A stretch of DNA of 53,864 nt from Methylobacterium planeticum. GTDB taxonomy: Bacteria; Pseudomonadota; Alphaproteobacteria; Rhizobiales; Beijerinckiaceae. This document shows, in pieces, positions 41,434-49,730 of the stretch (position 1 is its first letter; each line of letters starts with the position of its first letter). The stretch covers positions 1 through 53,864 of the forward strand of contig NZ_VZZJ01000030.1 in assembly GCF_008806345.1 (NCBI RefSeq), given 5' to 3'. The position numbers were made by a program, and so were the translations under genes. The notes beneath the pieces are model-generated. The model saw only the letters and a program-made list of their open reading frames with translations, was not told where the DNA came from and ran no database searches.

Positions 41434-43578
41434 ATGGCCCGCAAGCGCGTTCAACTGACGGTTGATCTTCTGGTCGATGCCGTCGCCCGGCTGGGCCTCC
41501 CGCCACGCTCCGTCGACATCGAGGGCCTGCGCGCCCACCTCGAACTCCCCGAATTCGGCGGCACCGTCGACGATGCCCGCGTCGCCAGCGCCCTGCGGGC
41601 GATAGCGGCCCGGCGCGCTTTCGCGGAGCGCGGCGTCGCCGCGATCGCCCGGGCGGTGCCCGCCCTGAAGGCCGCGGCCACGAACGACAACCGCCTCGCC
41701 TGGACCATCCGGCTGGCGATCCCGCTCCTCGACGACGGCCGCATGGAGCTTCGCATCGAGACCGTGCCCGACGGCGCGGCCTCCGAGATCCTCGACGGCA
41801 TGGCCGAGCGGAACGACGCGACTTGGCGCCTCGACGGGCTGCGCGAGGCCGTCAAAGCCGTCTCGGCGCAGGCGAGCCGCGCCCTGCGCAAGCCCGTCGA
41901 CCGGCTGCGCGAGACCATCCTGGCGGACCTGCGCGAGGTCGGCGCCGACGCCGCCACCTATATCGAGCACATGGACCGGTCGCTGCGCTCGCGCCAGTTC
42001 CGCCTCGGTCCGAACCTCGCCCGCTCGCTGAGCGACACCCTGATCCCGGTCCGGCGACGCGCCAAGGTTGTGGCCCGCCAGGATTCGCGCCTGCGGCGCC
42101 TGCGCGATCAGGTCGGTTTCGGGGCCTATATCGAGACGTTCCGGACGGCCCGAAACCTCAACCGGCGCATCATCTTTCACATGGGCCCGACGAATTCGGG
42201 CAAGACCTTCGCAGCGCTCGCCGCGCTCACCGCGGCCAGAACCGGGACCTACCTCGCGCCGCTCCGTCTCCTCGCCCTCGAGAATTACGAGACCCTGGTG
42301 GAACGGGGCCTGACGGCCGGCATGGTGACGGGGGAGGAGGTGCTCGGCGCCGACAAGCCGACCCATACGGCGCGCACCATCGAGACCGCCGATCTGACGC
42401 GCGCCCTCGACGTGGCGGTGATCGACGAGATCCAGATGCTCGCCGACCCCGACCGCGGCTGGGCCTGGACCAACGCGCTGTTCGGCATCCCGGCCCGGAC
42501 CGTGATCGTCTGCGGCTCGGACGACGCCCTGTCCTACGTGCGCCGCGCGGCCGAGGCCGCCAATGAGTCACTGGAAGTTGTAAATTTCGTACGCAAGACG
42601 CCCCTCGTCCTCCTCGACGAGGCCGTGCCCCTCGAGAAGGTCGAGCCCGGCGACGCCGTCGTGGCCTTCTCCCGCCGCGCCGTGCACGAGAATCGCGAGA
42701 TCCTGGTCTCCCGCGGCCACAGCGTCGCGACGATCTACGGCGCGCTCTCGCCCGAGGTGCGGCGGGCGGAGGCCGCGCGCTTCCGCACCGGAGAGGCGAA
42801 CGTCCTCGTCACGACCGACGCGATCGGGATGGGGCTCAATCTCGGGCCGCTGAAGCGGATCGTGTTCTCGGCAGTGCGCAAGTGGGATGGCACCGGCGAG
42901 CGCGCGCTGACGAACTCGGAGATCCGCCAGATCGCCGGGCGTGCCGGCCGCTTCGGCCACCAGGAGGTCGGCTACGTCGCGGCGACCGACGAGACCGGCA
43001 TCGAGCCGATCCGGACCGCTCTCGGCGGCGCGCCGACGGCGCCCGCCGCCGATACCCGCTTCTTCGTCAGGCCCGACTTCATCGCGATCAATTCAGTGGC
43101 GCAGGAGATGCAGACCGACAGCCTCGCGGAGGTCCTGACGCATTTCGCCCGCGCGACCTTCTATGCCGGGTCTCCCTTCCAGCCCTCGGCGCTCGAGGAG
43201 ATCCTCGAAGTCGCCCGCGTGGTCGACCGGGCGCGCCTGCCGATCCAGGAGAAGTTCGCCTTCTCGGTCTGCCCGATCGACCGGCGCGACGAGGTCTCGA
43301 TGGGCCTGTTGGAGCGGTGGACGCAGGCGCGGGCCGGCCGTCTCACCGTGCCGGCGCTGCGGGCGAATCTCAGCGGGCAGCTCGATTATCAGGAGCGGAC
43401 GGTGAAGCTCGCGAGCGCCTATCTCTGGTTGTCGCGTCGCTTCCCCGAAACCTTCGACGAGGTCGAGGCGATCCGCCAGATGCGCAGCCGCGCGAACGGC
43501 GTCATCGAGCAGCATCTGCGCGAGACCGCGACCCGCAAGGCGGAGCGACGGTCTCGGCGCGGTGCCGGAGCCCGCTAG
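41434..43578 (+). CDS. SUV3-like RNA/DNA helicase
   Basis: 714 residues. The helicase core has motif I FHMGPTNSGKTFAALAAL (Lys257), the hallmark GPTNSGKT of mitochondrial SUV3 and its bacterial relatives; DVAVIDEIQMLADPDRGWA is motif II, TIYGALSPEVRRAEAARF and VLVTTDAIGMGLNLGPLKRI are IV-V and QIAGRAGRFG is VI. A C-terminal region (about 570-700) resembles the SUV3 C-terminal helices. SUV3 unwinds RNA for the mitochondrial degradosome, and alphaproteobacterial versions are probable RNA helicases. The first 240 residues are poorly conserved helical sequence, perhaps a partner-binding region. The ATG follows AGGGGG. It converges with pxpA, one base between the stops. Confidence 0.9.
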   Translation: MARKRVQLTVDLLVDAVARLGLPPRSVDIEGLRAHLELPEFGGTVDDARVASALRAIAARRAFAERGVAAIARAVPALKAAATNDNRLAWTIRLAIPLLDDGRMELRIETVPDGAASEILDGMAERNDATWRLDGLREAVKAVSAQASRALRKPVDRLRETILADLREVGADAATYIEHMDRSLRSRQFRLGPNLARSLSDTLIPVRRRAKVVARQDSRLRRLRDQVGFGAYIETFRTARNLNRRIIFHMGPTNSGKTFAALAALTAARTGTYLAPLRLLALENYETLVERGLTAGMVTGEEVLGADKPTHTARTIETADLTRALDVAVIDEIQMLADPDRGWAWTNALFGIPARTVIVCGSDDALSYVRRAAEAANESLEVVNFVRKTPLVLLDEAVPLEKVEPGDAVVAFSRRAVHENREILVSRGHSVATIYGALSPEVRRAEAARFRTGEANVLVTTDAIGMGLNLGPLKRIVFSAVRKWDGTGERALTNSEIRQIAGRAGRFGHQEVGYVAATDETGIEPIRTALGGAPTAPAADTRFFVRPDFIAINSVAQEMQTDSLAEVLTHFARATFYAGSPFQPSALEEILEVARVVDRARLPIQEKFAFSVCPIDRRDEVSMGLLERWTQARAGRLTVPALRANLSGQLDYQERTVKLASAYLWLSRRFPETFDEVEAIRQMRSRANGVIEQHLRETATRKAERRSRRGAGAR

Positions 43579-43579
43579 G

Positions 43580-44341
43580 TCAGGCCGCGAAGGGCGCGAG
43601 GGTGATGCCGGCGCCTTCGAGGCGCTGCCGCACCGCGCGGGCCGTCGACACCGCGTGCTGGGTATCGCCGTGCACGCAGATCGAGCGGATCGGCGTGCGG
43701 AGCCGCCGTCCGGATGCGGTGATGATCGCCCCTTCCTCAACCATCGCGAGCACACGGCTCGCCGCTTCCTCGGCGGCATCGATCATCGCCCCTGGATCAC
43801 CGCGCGCGATCAGCTGACCATCCTCGGTGTAGCCGCGATCGGCGAAGATCTCCTGGTGCACCGCGAGGCCGGCAGCCTCGCCGGCCGCCACCTGGGCCGA
43901 CAGGGCGATGGCGAGGAGCGCGAGCCCCGGGTCGACGGCCCGCACGGCCTGGGCGATCGCCTCTGCGACCTTCGGCTCCGCCGCCGCGAGGTTGGCCAGG
44001 GCCCCATGCGCCTTCACGTAGGAGATGCGATGGCCCGCATAGGCCGCGAGCGCCTGCGCCGCGCCGACCTGATAGGCGACAAGGTGCTCGATCTCGGGTG
44101 CGCTGAAGGGGATCCGGCGCCGCCCGAAGCCCCAGAGATCGGGAAAGCCCGGATGCGCTCCAACCGCGACGCGCCTGGTCTTGGCGAGCGCGAAGGCCGT
44201 CGCCATGATCTCCGGGTCCCCAGCATGCAACCCACAGGCGACATTGGCCGACGTCACCACGCCGAGCATCGCCGCGTCGTCGCCGCAGCGATAGCTGCCA
44301 TAGCCCTCGCCGAGATCGGCATTGAGATCGACGCTCGGCAT
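43580..44341 (-). CDS. pxpA: 5-oxoprolinase subunit A, LamB/YcsF family
   Basis: 253 residues. PxpA signatures: VDLNADLGEGYGSYRCGDDA (residues 4-23), NVACGLHAGDPEIMATAFAL, VGAHPGFPDLWGFGRRRI, YVKAHGALANLAA, AVHQEIFADRGYTEDGQLIA and SICVHGDTQHAV. With PxpB and PxpC it forms the ATP-dependent 5-oxoprolinase that opens 5-oxoproline to glutamate. The start at 44341 is preceded by GGGAGAG, an excellent ribosome-binding site, and further upstream Met codons are not needed. In the minus-strand operon it is the last gene, separated from the transporter stop by 38 bases. Confidence 0.93.
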   Translation of the reverse strand: MPSVDLNADLGEGYGSYRCGDDAAMLGVVTSANVACGLHAGDPEIMATAFALAKTRRVAVGAHPGFPDLWGFGRRRIPFSAPEIEHLVAYQVGAAQALAAYAGHRISYVKAHGALANLAAAEPKVAEAIAQAVRAVDPGLALLAIALSAQVAAGEAAGLAVHQEIFADRGYTEDGQLIARGDPGAMIDAAEEAASRVLAMVEEGAIITASGRRLRTPIRSICVHGDTQHAVSTARAVRQRLEGAGITLAPFAA

Positions 44342-44379
44342 GGTTTCTCTCCCTTCGTCCGGGACGGGGCCGCCCGCCA

Positions 44380-45657
44380 TCAGGCGGAGGCCGGCGCCGC
44401 GATCGGCTTTGCTGACACGGTTTCGCCGTCCGCCTCAAGCTCCCGGCCGGCGGTCTCGGGCAGCATCAGCGCCGACACGATCACCAGGAGATAGCCGGCG
44501 ACCGCCATCGTTCCGATGGCGACCCCGAGTGTCAACGTGGCGCTGAGGTAGCCGACGAGCGCGGGGCAGACGGCACCGACCGCGCGCCCGAAATTGTAGC
44601 AAAAGCCCTGGGCGGAGCCTCGCACCCGGCTCGGGAACAGCTCGCTCAGGAAGGCGCCCATGCCGGAAAACACGCCCGAGAGGAAGAAGCCGAGGGGAAA
44701 GCCGAGGAACAGCATCGATGTGTCGGTGATCGGGATCAGCATGTAGATCGACACCAGGGCCCCCGCGCAGGCGCCGAACAGGATGAAGCCTTTGCGGCGG
44801 CCGATGCGATCGGACAGGTAGGCGCTGGTCAGGTACCCGATGAACGAGCCGAGGATCAGGACGAGGAGGTAGCTGCTGGTGTTCAGCACGGAGAGGTTGC
44901 GCTCCGTCTTCAGGTAGGTCGGTAGCCACGTCGTCACCGAGTAGTAGGCGCCCTGCATCCCGGTCGCCAGAAGGCTCGCCAGGATCGTGCGGCCGATCAG
45001 ATCGCGCGAGAATATGTCGAGGAAGTTGCCCTTGTCGCCGGTCTTCGCCATGCGCGCCCGCGTCTCGCGGTAGACCACCGGATCCTCGATGTTGCGGCGG
45101 ATATAGAAGATCAGCACGGCCGGCAGCGCGCCGAGCCAGAACAGGATCCGCCAGGCGAGTGCCGGCTCGACGAAGGCGAAGACCGCCCAGTAGGCGATGG
45201 CGGCCATGCCCCAGCCGACGGCCCAACTGCTCTGCACGAGGCCGACGGCCTTTCCGCGATAGCGCGCCTGGATGGCCTCCGCGATCAGGACCGAGCCGAC
45301 CGACCACTCGCCGCCGAAGCCGAGCCCCTGCATGGCTCGGGTGACGAGCAGTTGCTCGTAGGATTGCGTGAAGCCGCTGAGCACCGTGAAGACGGTGAAC
45401 CACGCAACCGTGACCTGCAGGATCAGCACCCGTCCGTAGCGGTCGGCGAGGACACCCGCGAGCCAGCCGCCGATCGCCGAGGTGACCAGAGCGGCGGTCG
45501 CGATGTTGCCCGCCTCCGTCTTCGTCAGACCCCAGACCGCGGTCAGGGTCGAGATCATGAACGTGTAGACCATGTAGTCGAACGCATCGACGCCGTAGCC
45601 CGCGAACGCCGCGGTGAGGACCTTGCGCTCCTCGGTGTTCGTGTCTCTCAACCACAT
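44380..45657 (-). CDS. MFS transporter, probable 5-oxoproline or related acid uptake
   Basis: 425 residues with about 12 hydrophobic segments. Sugar/organic-acid MFS features are AGVLADRYGRVLILQVTVAW (loop 2-3, the A motif), QGLGFGGEWSVGSVLIAEAI and YLSDRIGRRKGFILFGACAG (loop 8-9). It resembles the metabolite:H+ or aromatic acid symporters. Placed between pxpA and the hydro-lyase gene, it most likely imports 5-oxoproline or another lactam/amino acid; a role proposed by context. The ATG at 45657 gives MWLRDTNTEERKVL and follows AGGAGAG; extra upstream residues would be Pro-rich. Confidence 0.87.
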   Translation of the reverse strand: MWLRDTNTEERKVLTAAFAGYGVDAFDYMVYTFMISTLTAVWGLTKTEAGNIATAALVTSAIGGWLAGVLADRYGRVLILQVTVAWFTVFTVLSGFTQSYEQLLVTRAMQGLGFGGEWSVGSVLIAEAIQARYRGKAVGLVQSSWAVGWGMAAIAYWAVFAFVEPALAWRILFWLGALPAVLIFYIRRNIEDPVVYRETRARMAKTGDKGNFLDIFSRDLIGRTILASLLATGMQGAYYSVTTWLPTYLKTERNLSVLNTSSYLLVLILGSFIGYLTSAYLSDRIGRRKGFILFGACAGALVSIYMLIPITDTSMLFLGFPLGFFLSGVFSGMGAFLSELFPSRVRGSAQGFCYNFGRAVGAVCPALVGYLSATLTLGVAIGTMAVAGYLLVIVSALMLPETAGRELEADGETVSAKPIAAPASA

Positions 45658-45721
45658 CGTTGCTCTCCTGGCGGATGGTTCACGCGGGTCGCCAGGCGTG
45701 CTGGTGCCGGGCGGCGGCACT

Positions 45722-46555
45722 TCAGGCGAAGGGAAGGTCGCGGTTGAGGAGATCGGTGATCAGCATGTGCCCGGGAGAGTGGGTGATGCAGAGAGCCGGC
45801 TCCGCCGCCATCACGACCGCTTGCGGCGTGACTCCGCAGGCCCAGAACACCGGAACCTCGTCGGCCTCGATCGCGACGGCATCTCCGAAATCCGGCCGAG
45901 CGAGGTCCGTGATGCCGATCAGGCGCGGGTCGCCGAGGTGGACCGGCGCCCCATGCACGGCCGGCATCCGCGCGGTGACCTGCACGGCGCGGATCGCGTC
46001 GGCGGCCTTCATCGGGCGCATGGAGACGACGAGGGGACCGTGGAAGGCACCGGCCGGGTTGGTCGGGATGGTGGTTCTGTACATCGCCACGTTGCGCCCC
46101 TGCGCGACGTGGCGGAGCGGGATGCCGGCTGCGAGCAGCGCCTCCTCGAAGGAGAACGAGCAGCCGAGCACGAAGCTGACGAAGTCGTCCCGCCAGAGGC
46201 TCGACACGTCCGAGCGTTCGCAGACGAGGCGCCCATGTTCGTAGACGCGGTAATCCGGCACGTCCGTGGCGATGTCGAGATCGGCCCCGAGGGCTGGAAG
46301 ATCGCGGGCGCCCGGTGCCGAGACCGCGAGGAGGGGGCAGGGCTTCGGGTTCTGCTGGCAGAAGCGCAGGAAGTCGCCCGCGAGCGCTGCCGGCAGGATC
46401 ACGAGGTTCCCCTGCACATGCGCCGGCGCCAGCCCGACCGTATGGCGGTCCCACTCGCCGCGGCGTATGGCCCGCCGCGCCTCACGCGCCGTCGCGAAGG
46501 GCGCGACAGCACCCGCCGGGGCGGGATCGGGGGGGCTGGCGACGGGATGGTTCAT
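45722..46555 (-). CDS. YcsI-type putative hydro-lyase (DUF1445 family)
   Basis: 277 residues. The family core is visible: ARRAIRRGEWDRHTVGLAPA near the start, HVQGNLVILPAALAGDFLRF, DVSSLWRDDFVSFVLGCSFS, NVAMYRTTIPTNPAGAFHGP and VPVFWACGVTPQAV followed by ALCITHSPGHMLITDL. YcsI genes occur next to ycsF (pxpA) in Bacillus and many Proteobacteria; related D-glutamate cyclases convert D-glutamate to 5-oxoproline, so a role in feeding D-amino-acid-derived oxoproline into the pathway is plausible. ATG at 46555 follows GGAG at good spacing; a GTG lies upstream at 46573. It ends 64 bases before the transporter gene. Confidence 0.88.
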   Translation of the reverse strand: MNHPVASPPDPAPAGAVAPFATAREARRAIRRGEWDRHTVGLAPAHVQGNLVILPAALAGDFLRFCQQNPKPCPLLAVSAPGARDLPALGADLDIATDVPDYRVYEHGRLVCERSDVSSLWRDDFVSFVLGCSFSFEEALLAAGIPLRHVAQGRNVAMYRTTIPTNPAGAFHGPLVVSMRPMKAADAIRAVQVTARMPAVHGAPVHLGDPRLIGITDLARPDFGDAVAIEADEVPVFWACGVTPQAVVMAAEPALCITHSPGHMLITDLLNRDLPFA

Positions 46556-46577
46556 CGGTGTCTCCACAATCACAGGT

Positions 46578-47591
46578 TCATCCGACCACGCCGTCGATCA
46601 GGTTGAGACCGAGCAGGTATTCGGAGCTGAATTCGGTGCGGATCACCGGCGTGAGGCCGACCGCCTTCGCGAGCGCGTCCCGCTCCGCACGCCGGGCAGC
46701 GACTGCATCCTCGACGGAGACCGCGAAAATGTGCAGGACGGTGCCGGCTTGAGCCTGGGCCAGTCGGCCGAGATCGGCGCCGATCACGGTCGCGATCTTC
46801 GGGTAGCCGCCGGTCGGCTGCCGATCCGCCATCAGGATGATGGGCGAGCCGTCGCCCGGTACCTGGATCGCCCCCATCGCGATGCCGTCGGAGACGATGT
46901 TGAAGTCTCCGGCATGCTTCAGCTTCGGACCGGAGAGGAAGCAGGCCATCCGATCGCCCCGAGCCGTCACGGTCCAGGGTTGTGCCAGGAAGGCCTCGAT
47001 CTCGGTCTGGGGGAAGTAATCGGCCTGCGGTCCGAGCACGACGCGGATCCGCTCCACTGGGCGCTCGAGCCAGGGCGCCTCGATGCGCGCCGGGTCGCCG
47101 ACGCGCGCGCGTACTTGAGCCACAGGGATGACGTCACCGGGTCGGAGCGCGCGGCCCTCAAGGCCGCCGAAACCCGAACGCGTGTGGGTGGCCGTCGAGC
47201 CGAGGGTGCCGGCGACGTCGATCCGGCCTGCAACCGCAAGGTAGCACCAGGCGCCGCTGCGTCCGGCCCTGATCGTCAAGACGGCGCCGGGCCGCACCGT
47301 CAGCGCGGTCGCCCCCGGCAACGGGCGTCCGTCGAGGTCGATCCGAAAGGAACCACCGGCGATCGCGACGTCGACAGGGGCTTGCTCGGCGGCCATGGAC
47401 AACCCGCCGAGCGAGATCTCGATCGCCGTGGCACCGCCCGGATTGTCGAGGGCCCGGTTGGACGTGGCGTGAGCGAGCGGATCCATCGGGCCGGCCGGCG
47501 TGATGCCGTAGCGCATGAAGCCGTGCCGGCCGGAATCCTGCAGCGTGGCACCGCCGCCGGTGGCGAGAATGCGAAGGCGCGCGTCGGTCAT
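46578..47591 (-). CDS. pxpC: 5-oxoprolinase subunit C
   Basis: 337 residues. PxpC/allophanate hydrolase subunit 2 signatures: TGGGATLQDSGRHGFMRYGI (about residues 11-30), ITPAGPMDPLAHATSNRALD, AIEISLGGLSMAAEQAPVDV, GPQADYFPQTEIEAFL and IPVPGDGSPIILMADRQPTG (around 255, here preceded by GAIQ). The ATG at 47591 was taken; a TTG at 47600 overlapping the pxpB stop (TTGA) would add three residues and allow coupling. It forms the catalytic PxpBC part of 5-oxoprolinase with the upstream gene product. Confidence 0.92.
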   Translation of the reverse strand: MTDARLRILATGGGATLQDSGRHGFMRYGITPAGPMDPLAHATSNRALDNPGGATAIEISLGGLSMAAEQAPVDVAIAGGSFRIDLDGRPLPGATALTVRPGAVLTIRAGRSGAWCYLAVAGRIDVAGTLGSTATHTRSGFGGLEGRALRPGDVIPVAQVRARVGDPARIEAPWLERPVERIRVVLGPQADYFPQTEIEAFLAQPWTVTARGDRMACFLSGPKLKHAGDFNIVSDGIAMGAIQVPGDGSPIILMADRQPTGGYPKIATVIGADLGRLAQAQAGTVLHIFAVSVEDAVAARRAERDALAKAVGLTPVIRTEFSSEYLLGLNLIDGVVG

Positions 47592-47596
47592 CGACG

Positions 47597-48340
47597 TCAA
47601 CCGGTAGCCCGGGCGATCACCTCGCCCGAAGCGGCGCGACGATCGAGATCCACGAAGGTCGCAGCATCGATCGCCTCGAACCGGAGGTTATCGCCCCCTT
47701 CGATCAGAAAATTCGGATCGCGTGTCTCGAAGAACAAACGCTCGGGCGTCCGCGCGACGACGTACCAGCCCGTGGGCATCGGGAAGGTTCCGACGGCAGC
47801 GAGACCACCGCCGATGAGAAGAGCGCCCTGCGGGTGCGGCGCCCTCGGGCTGGCCCGGCGGGAGACGGCAAGCTCGGCGGGCAGACCGCCCAGATAGGCG
47901 AACCCCGGAGCAAAGCCGTACATGTAGACCCGGTATTCCGCCGTCCGATGCAACTCGGCCATGCGCTCCGCCGCGAGACCGGCGATCCCCGCCACCTCGG
48001 CGATGTCTTCGGCAAATTCGGGGTCGTAGCAGCAGGGCAAGATCCAGGTTCGGCCCGGGGCCCGCGCGGCTCCGTCTTGAGCCAACGTTTCCTCGACGAA
48101 CCCGACGAGTTGCCCGCGCGCGAGCACGAGCGGATCGTAGTGGATCATCAGGGACCGGTAGGTCGGCACCGACTCGGTCAGTCCCCGCGGCGGGTCGTTC
48201 CGAAGCGCCGTATCGAGGGCGAGGACGCGATCGTTGATCGCTGGATCGACCGTGCTGCCGAATTCGACCACGAGGGCCGCCTCGCCCGCGTCGAGAAAGC
48301 GCGGCGCCGGCCGCTCAGGTTCTGCTGCTGGTGGCATCAT
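47597..48340 (-). CDS. pxpB: 5-oxoprolinase subunit B
   Basis: 247 residues. Family features are DAGEAALVVEFGSTVDPAIN near the start, RSLMIHYDPLVLARGQLVGF, ILPCCYDPEFAEDIAEVAGI, YMYGFAPGFAYLGGLPAELA (the conserved GFxPGFAYLGxLP) and FPMPTGWYVVARTPERLF. It is the kinase-like partner of PxpC and PxpA. As the first enzyme gene after the LysR gene, it is separated from it by 150 bases that probably contain the operon promoter. The ATG at 48340 gives MMPPAAEPERPAPRFLDAGE. Confidence 0.92.
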   Translation of the reverse strand: MMPPAAEPERPAPRFLDAGEAALVVEFGSTVDPAINDRVLALDTALRNDPPRGLTESVPTYRSLMIHYDPLVLARGQLVGFVEETLAQDGAARAPGRTWILPCCYDPEFAEDIAEVAGIAGLAAERMAELHRTAEYRVYMYGFAPGFAYLGGLPAELAVSRRASPRAPHPQGALLIGGGLAAVGTFPMPTGWYVVARTPERLFFETRDPNFLIEGGDNLRFEAIDAATFVDLDRRAASGEVIARATG

Positions 48341-48391
48341 TGCGCACCTCGAGGTTGCAAAGGCTGGGGACCGCGCGGAATGCCCGCTCTA

Positions 48392-48413
48392 TCGGGGAGA
48401 TCGAATCCCGATG
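48392..48413. promoter_or_regulatory. Inverted repeat in the pxpB upstream region
   Basis: ATCGGG (48392-48397) and CCCGAT (48408-48413) are separated by ten bases in the 150-base gap between the LysR gene and pxpB. It may be a regulator site or weak hairpin; there is no further evidence. Confidence 0.25.
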
Positions 48414-48490
48414 CCTCTCGATCCGGCACTGTCACATCGTGTTCGAATCCACGCCAATCGTGATTGCGAATGGGTGCCGATAAGCTCTGT

Positions 48491-49381
48491 TTATCGCTCA
48501 CAAGGCGACGCGGCGACCTCCTGCGCGATGCGCGCGGCCTCTTCGACGAGGTGGTAGTCGGGCCGGCTCGCGTAGGTTGCCGTGAAGGAAATGGGTGACA
48601 GGTTCGCGGTCGTCGGCAGGACATGGAGTTCACCCGCGGCGATCTCGCGTTGGACCACGTCCGGCGGGATCAGGCAGATCCCGAACCTCTCGACCGTCAT
48701 CTTGATGATCGTCGCGAGCGAGGCGCTGGTGTGGATCTGCGGTGGCGGGTGGTTCGCCCGCAGGATCAGATCCCGCAACTCCACGTAGGGGCTGGTATTT
48801 TTCGGATAGGTGATCAGCGGAAAGCGCAGCAAGTCGGGCAGATCGAGCGTCTCGCCAGCCTCGACCAGCTGCGGCGAGGCGATCCAGGAGACGCCGACAC
48901 TGCAGAGGGGGCGATTGACGAGGTTCGGCAGGGTGATGGGCCCGACGAGGAGCGCTAGATCGATGTCGTTGTTCAGGAGCGCCGCCTGCATGTTCGGCGA
49001 GATGTCGACGGCGATGTCGACGCTCACGCCCGGAAAGGCCGCCCGCATGCGCTCGACGAACCGCATCAGCCAAGTCTGGACGATGGTCTCCGAGACGCCG
49101 AGCCGCAATGTCCCGATCAGCGCGCTGGGACTCGCCAGGGTCGTCACCATCTCGGCGCGAAGCGCCAGGAACCGCTCGGCGTAGCGCAACAGGGCCCGCC
49201 CCTTGTCGGTCAGCGCCACGTCGCGGGTGCGGCGTTCGAGCAGTGGTCCGAACTCATGCTCGAGCGCCGCGATCCTCTGCGACACGGCTGGCTGCGTGGT
49301 GTTCACCTGTTCGCTGGCGCGCCGGAAGCTCGAGAACGTCGCCACCCAGTAGAAGATTTCCAGGCTCCGCAGGTCCGCCAT
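48491..49381 (-). CDS. LysR-family regulator of the 5-oxoprolinase operon
   Basis: 296 residues. The HTH is LRSLEIFYWVATFSSFRRAS followed by EQVNTTQPAVSQRIAALEHE (residues 5-44), and the effector domain begins at about 90 with LIGTLRLGVSETIVQTWLMR, then VGPITLPNLVNRPLCSVGVS. It is of the CysB/GltC-like general type; the ligand is unknown, possibly 5-oxoproline. It is transcribed in the same direction as the pxp genes and lies upstream of them, an arrangement in which the regulator may be carried on the operon transcript or act on the pxpB promoter. GC content falls in this gene relative to the region before it. Confidence 0.87.
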   Translation of the reverse strand: MADLRSLEIFYWVATFSSFRRASEQVNTTQPAVSQRIAALEHEFGPLLERRTRDVALTDKGRALLRYAERFLALRAEMVTTLASPSALIGTLRLGVSETIVQTWLMRFVERMRAAFPGVSVDIAVDISPNMQAALLNNDIDLALLVGPITLPNLVNRPLCSVGVSWIASPQLVEAGETLDLPDLLRFPLITYPKNTSPYVELRDLILRANHPPPQIHTSASLATIIKMTVERFGICLIPPDVVQREIAAGELHVLPTTANLSPISFTATYASRPDYHLVEEAARIAQEVAASPCER

Positions 49382-49730
49382 CGCACCATCGATTTCTCAT
49401 TTGCCAGACGCGTGATGCAGCGTCCGAGCCAGGCGTGTTAGGGCGGAGTGTGACGGAGACGGCGAGAGGTGAGGAGGGTTTGTGTCCCGTCCCATGAATG
49501 CGGTGGGGCGACGGCGTGTGTGCCGCCCCGCCACTACCTGTGACCTGCATCACGGTCGGCGATGCCTCGCCGGTCCATATCCGTGTCCGCGACCTCGCGG
49601 TGCGATCCTCTGAACACAGCGCGAACGTCAAACCTGACGCTCCGCGATGCAGACGCCGCGGTCCTCGATGTTGCAGTGCTGTCGACGGATCGTCGAAGCC
49701 GACCCTTGGATCAAGATCTGGAGTTGCGCC
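49382..49730. other. Divergent intergenic region with a CRP-type site
   Basis: About 350 bases between the LysR start and the unknown-family gene at 49731. Apart from the palindrome at 49539-49554 and the promoters it must hold, no gene or repeat is visible. Short open frames here lack coding character. Confidence 0.45.
49539..49554. promoter_or_regulatory. CRP/FNR-type operator, site 1
   Basis: TGTGA-CCTGCA-TCACG matches the CRP consensus TGTGA-N6-TCACA at nine of ten positions. It lies 177 bases before the ATG at 49731. Two further sites of the same quality precede the exporter and RTX genes. Confidence 0.55.
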
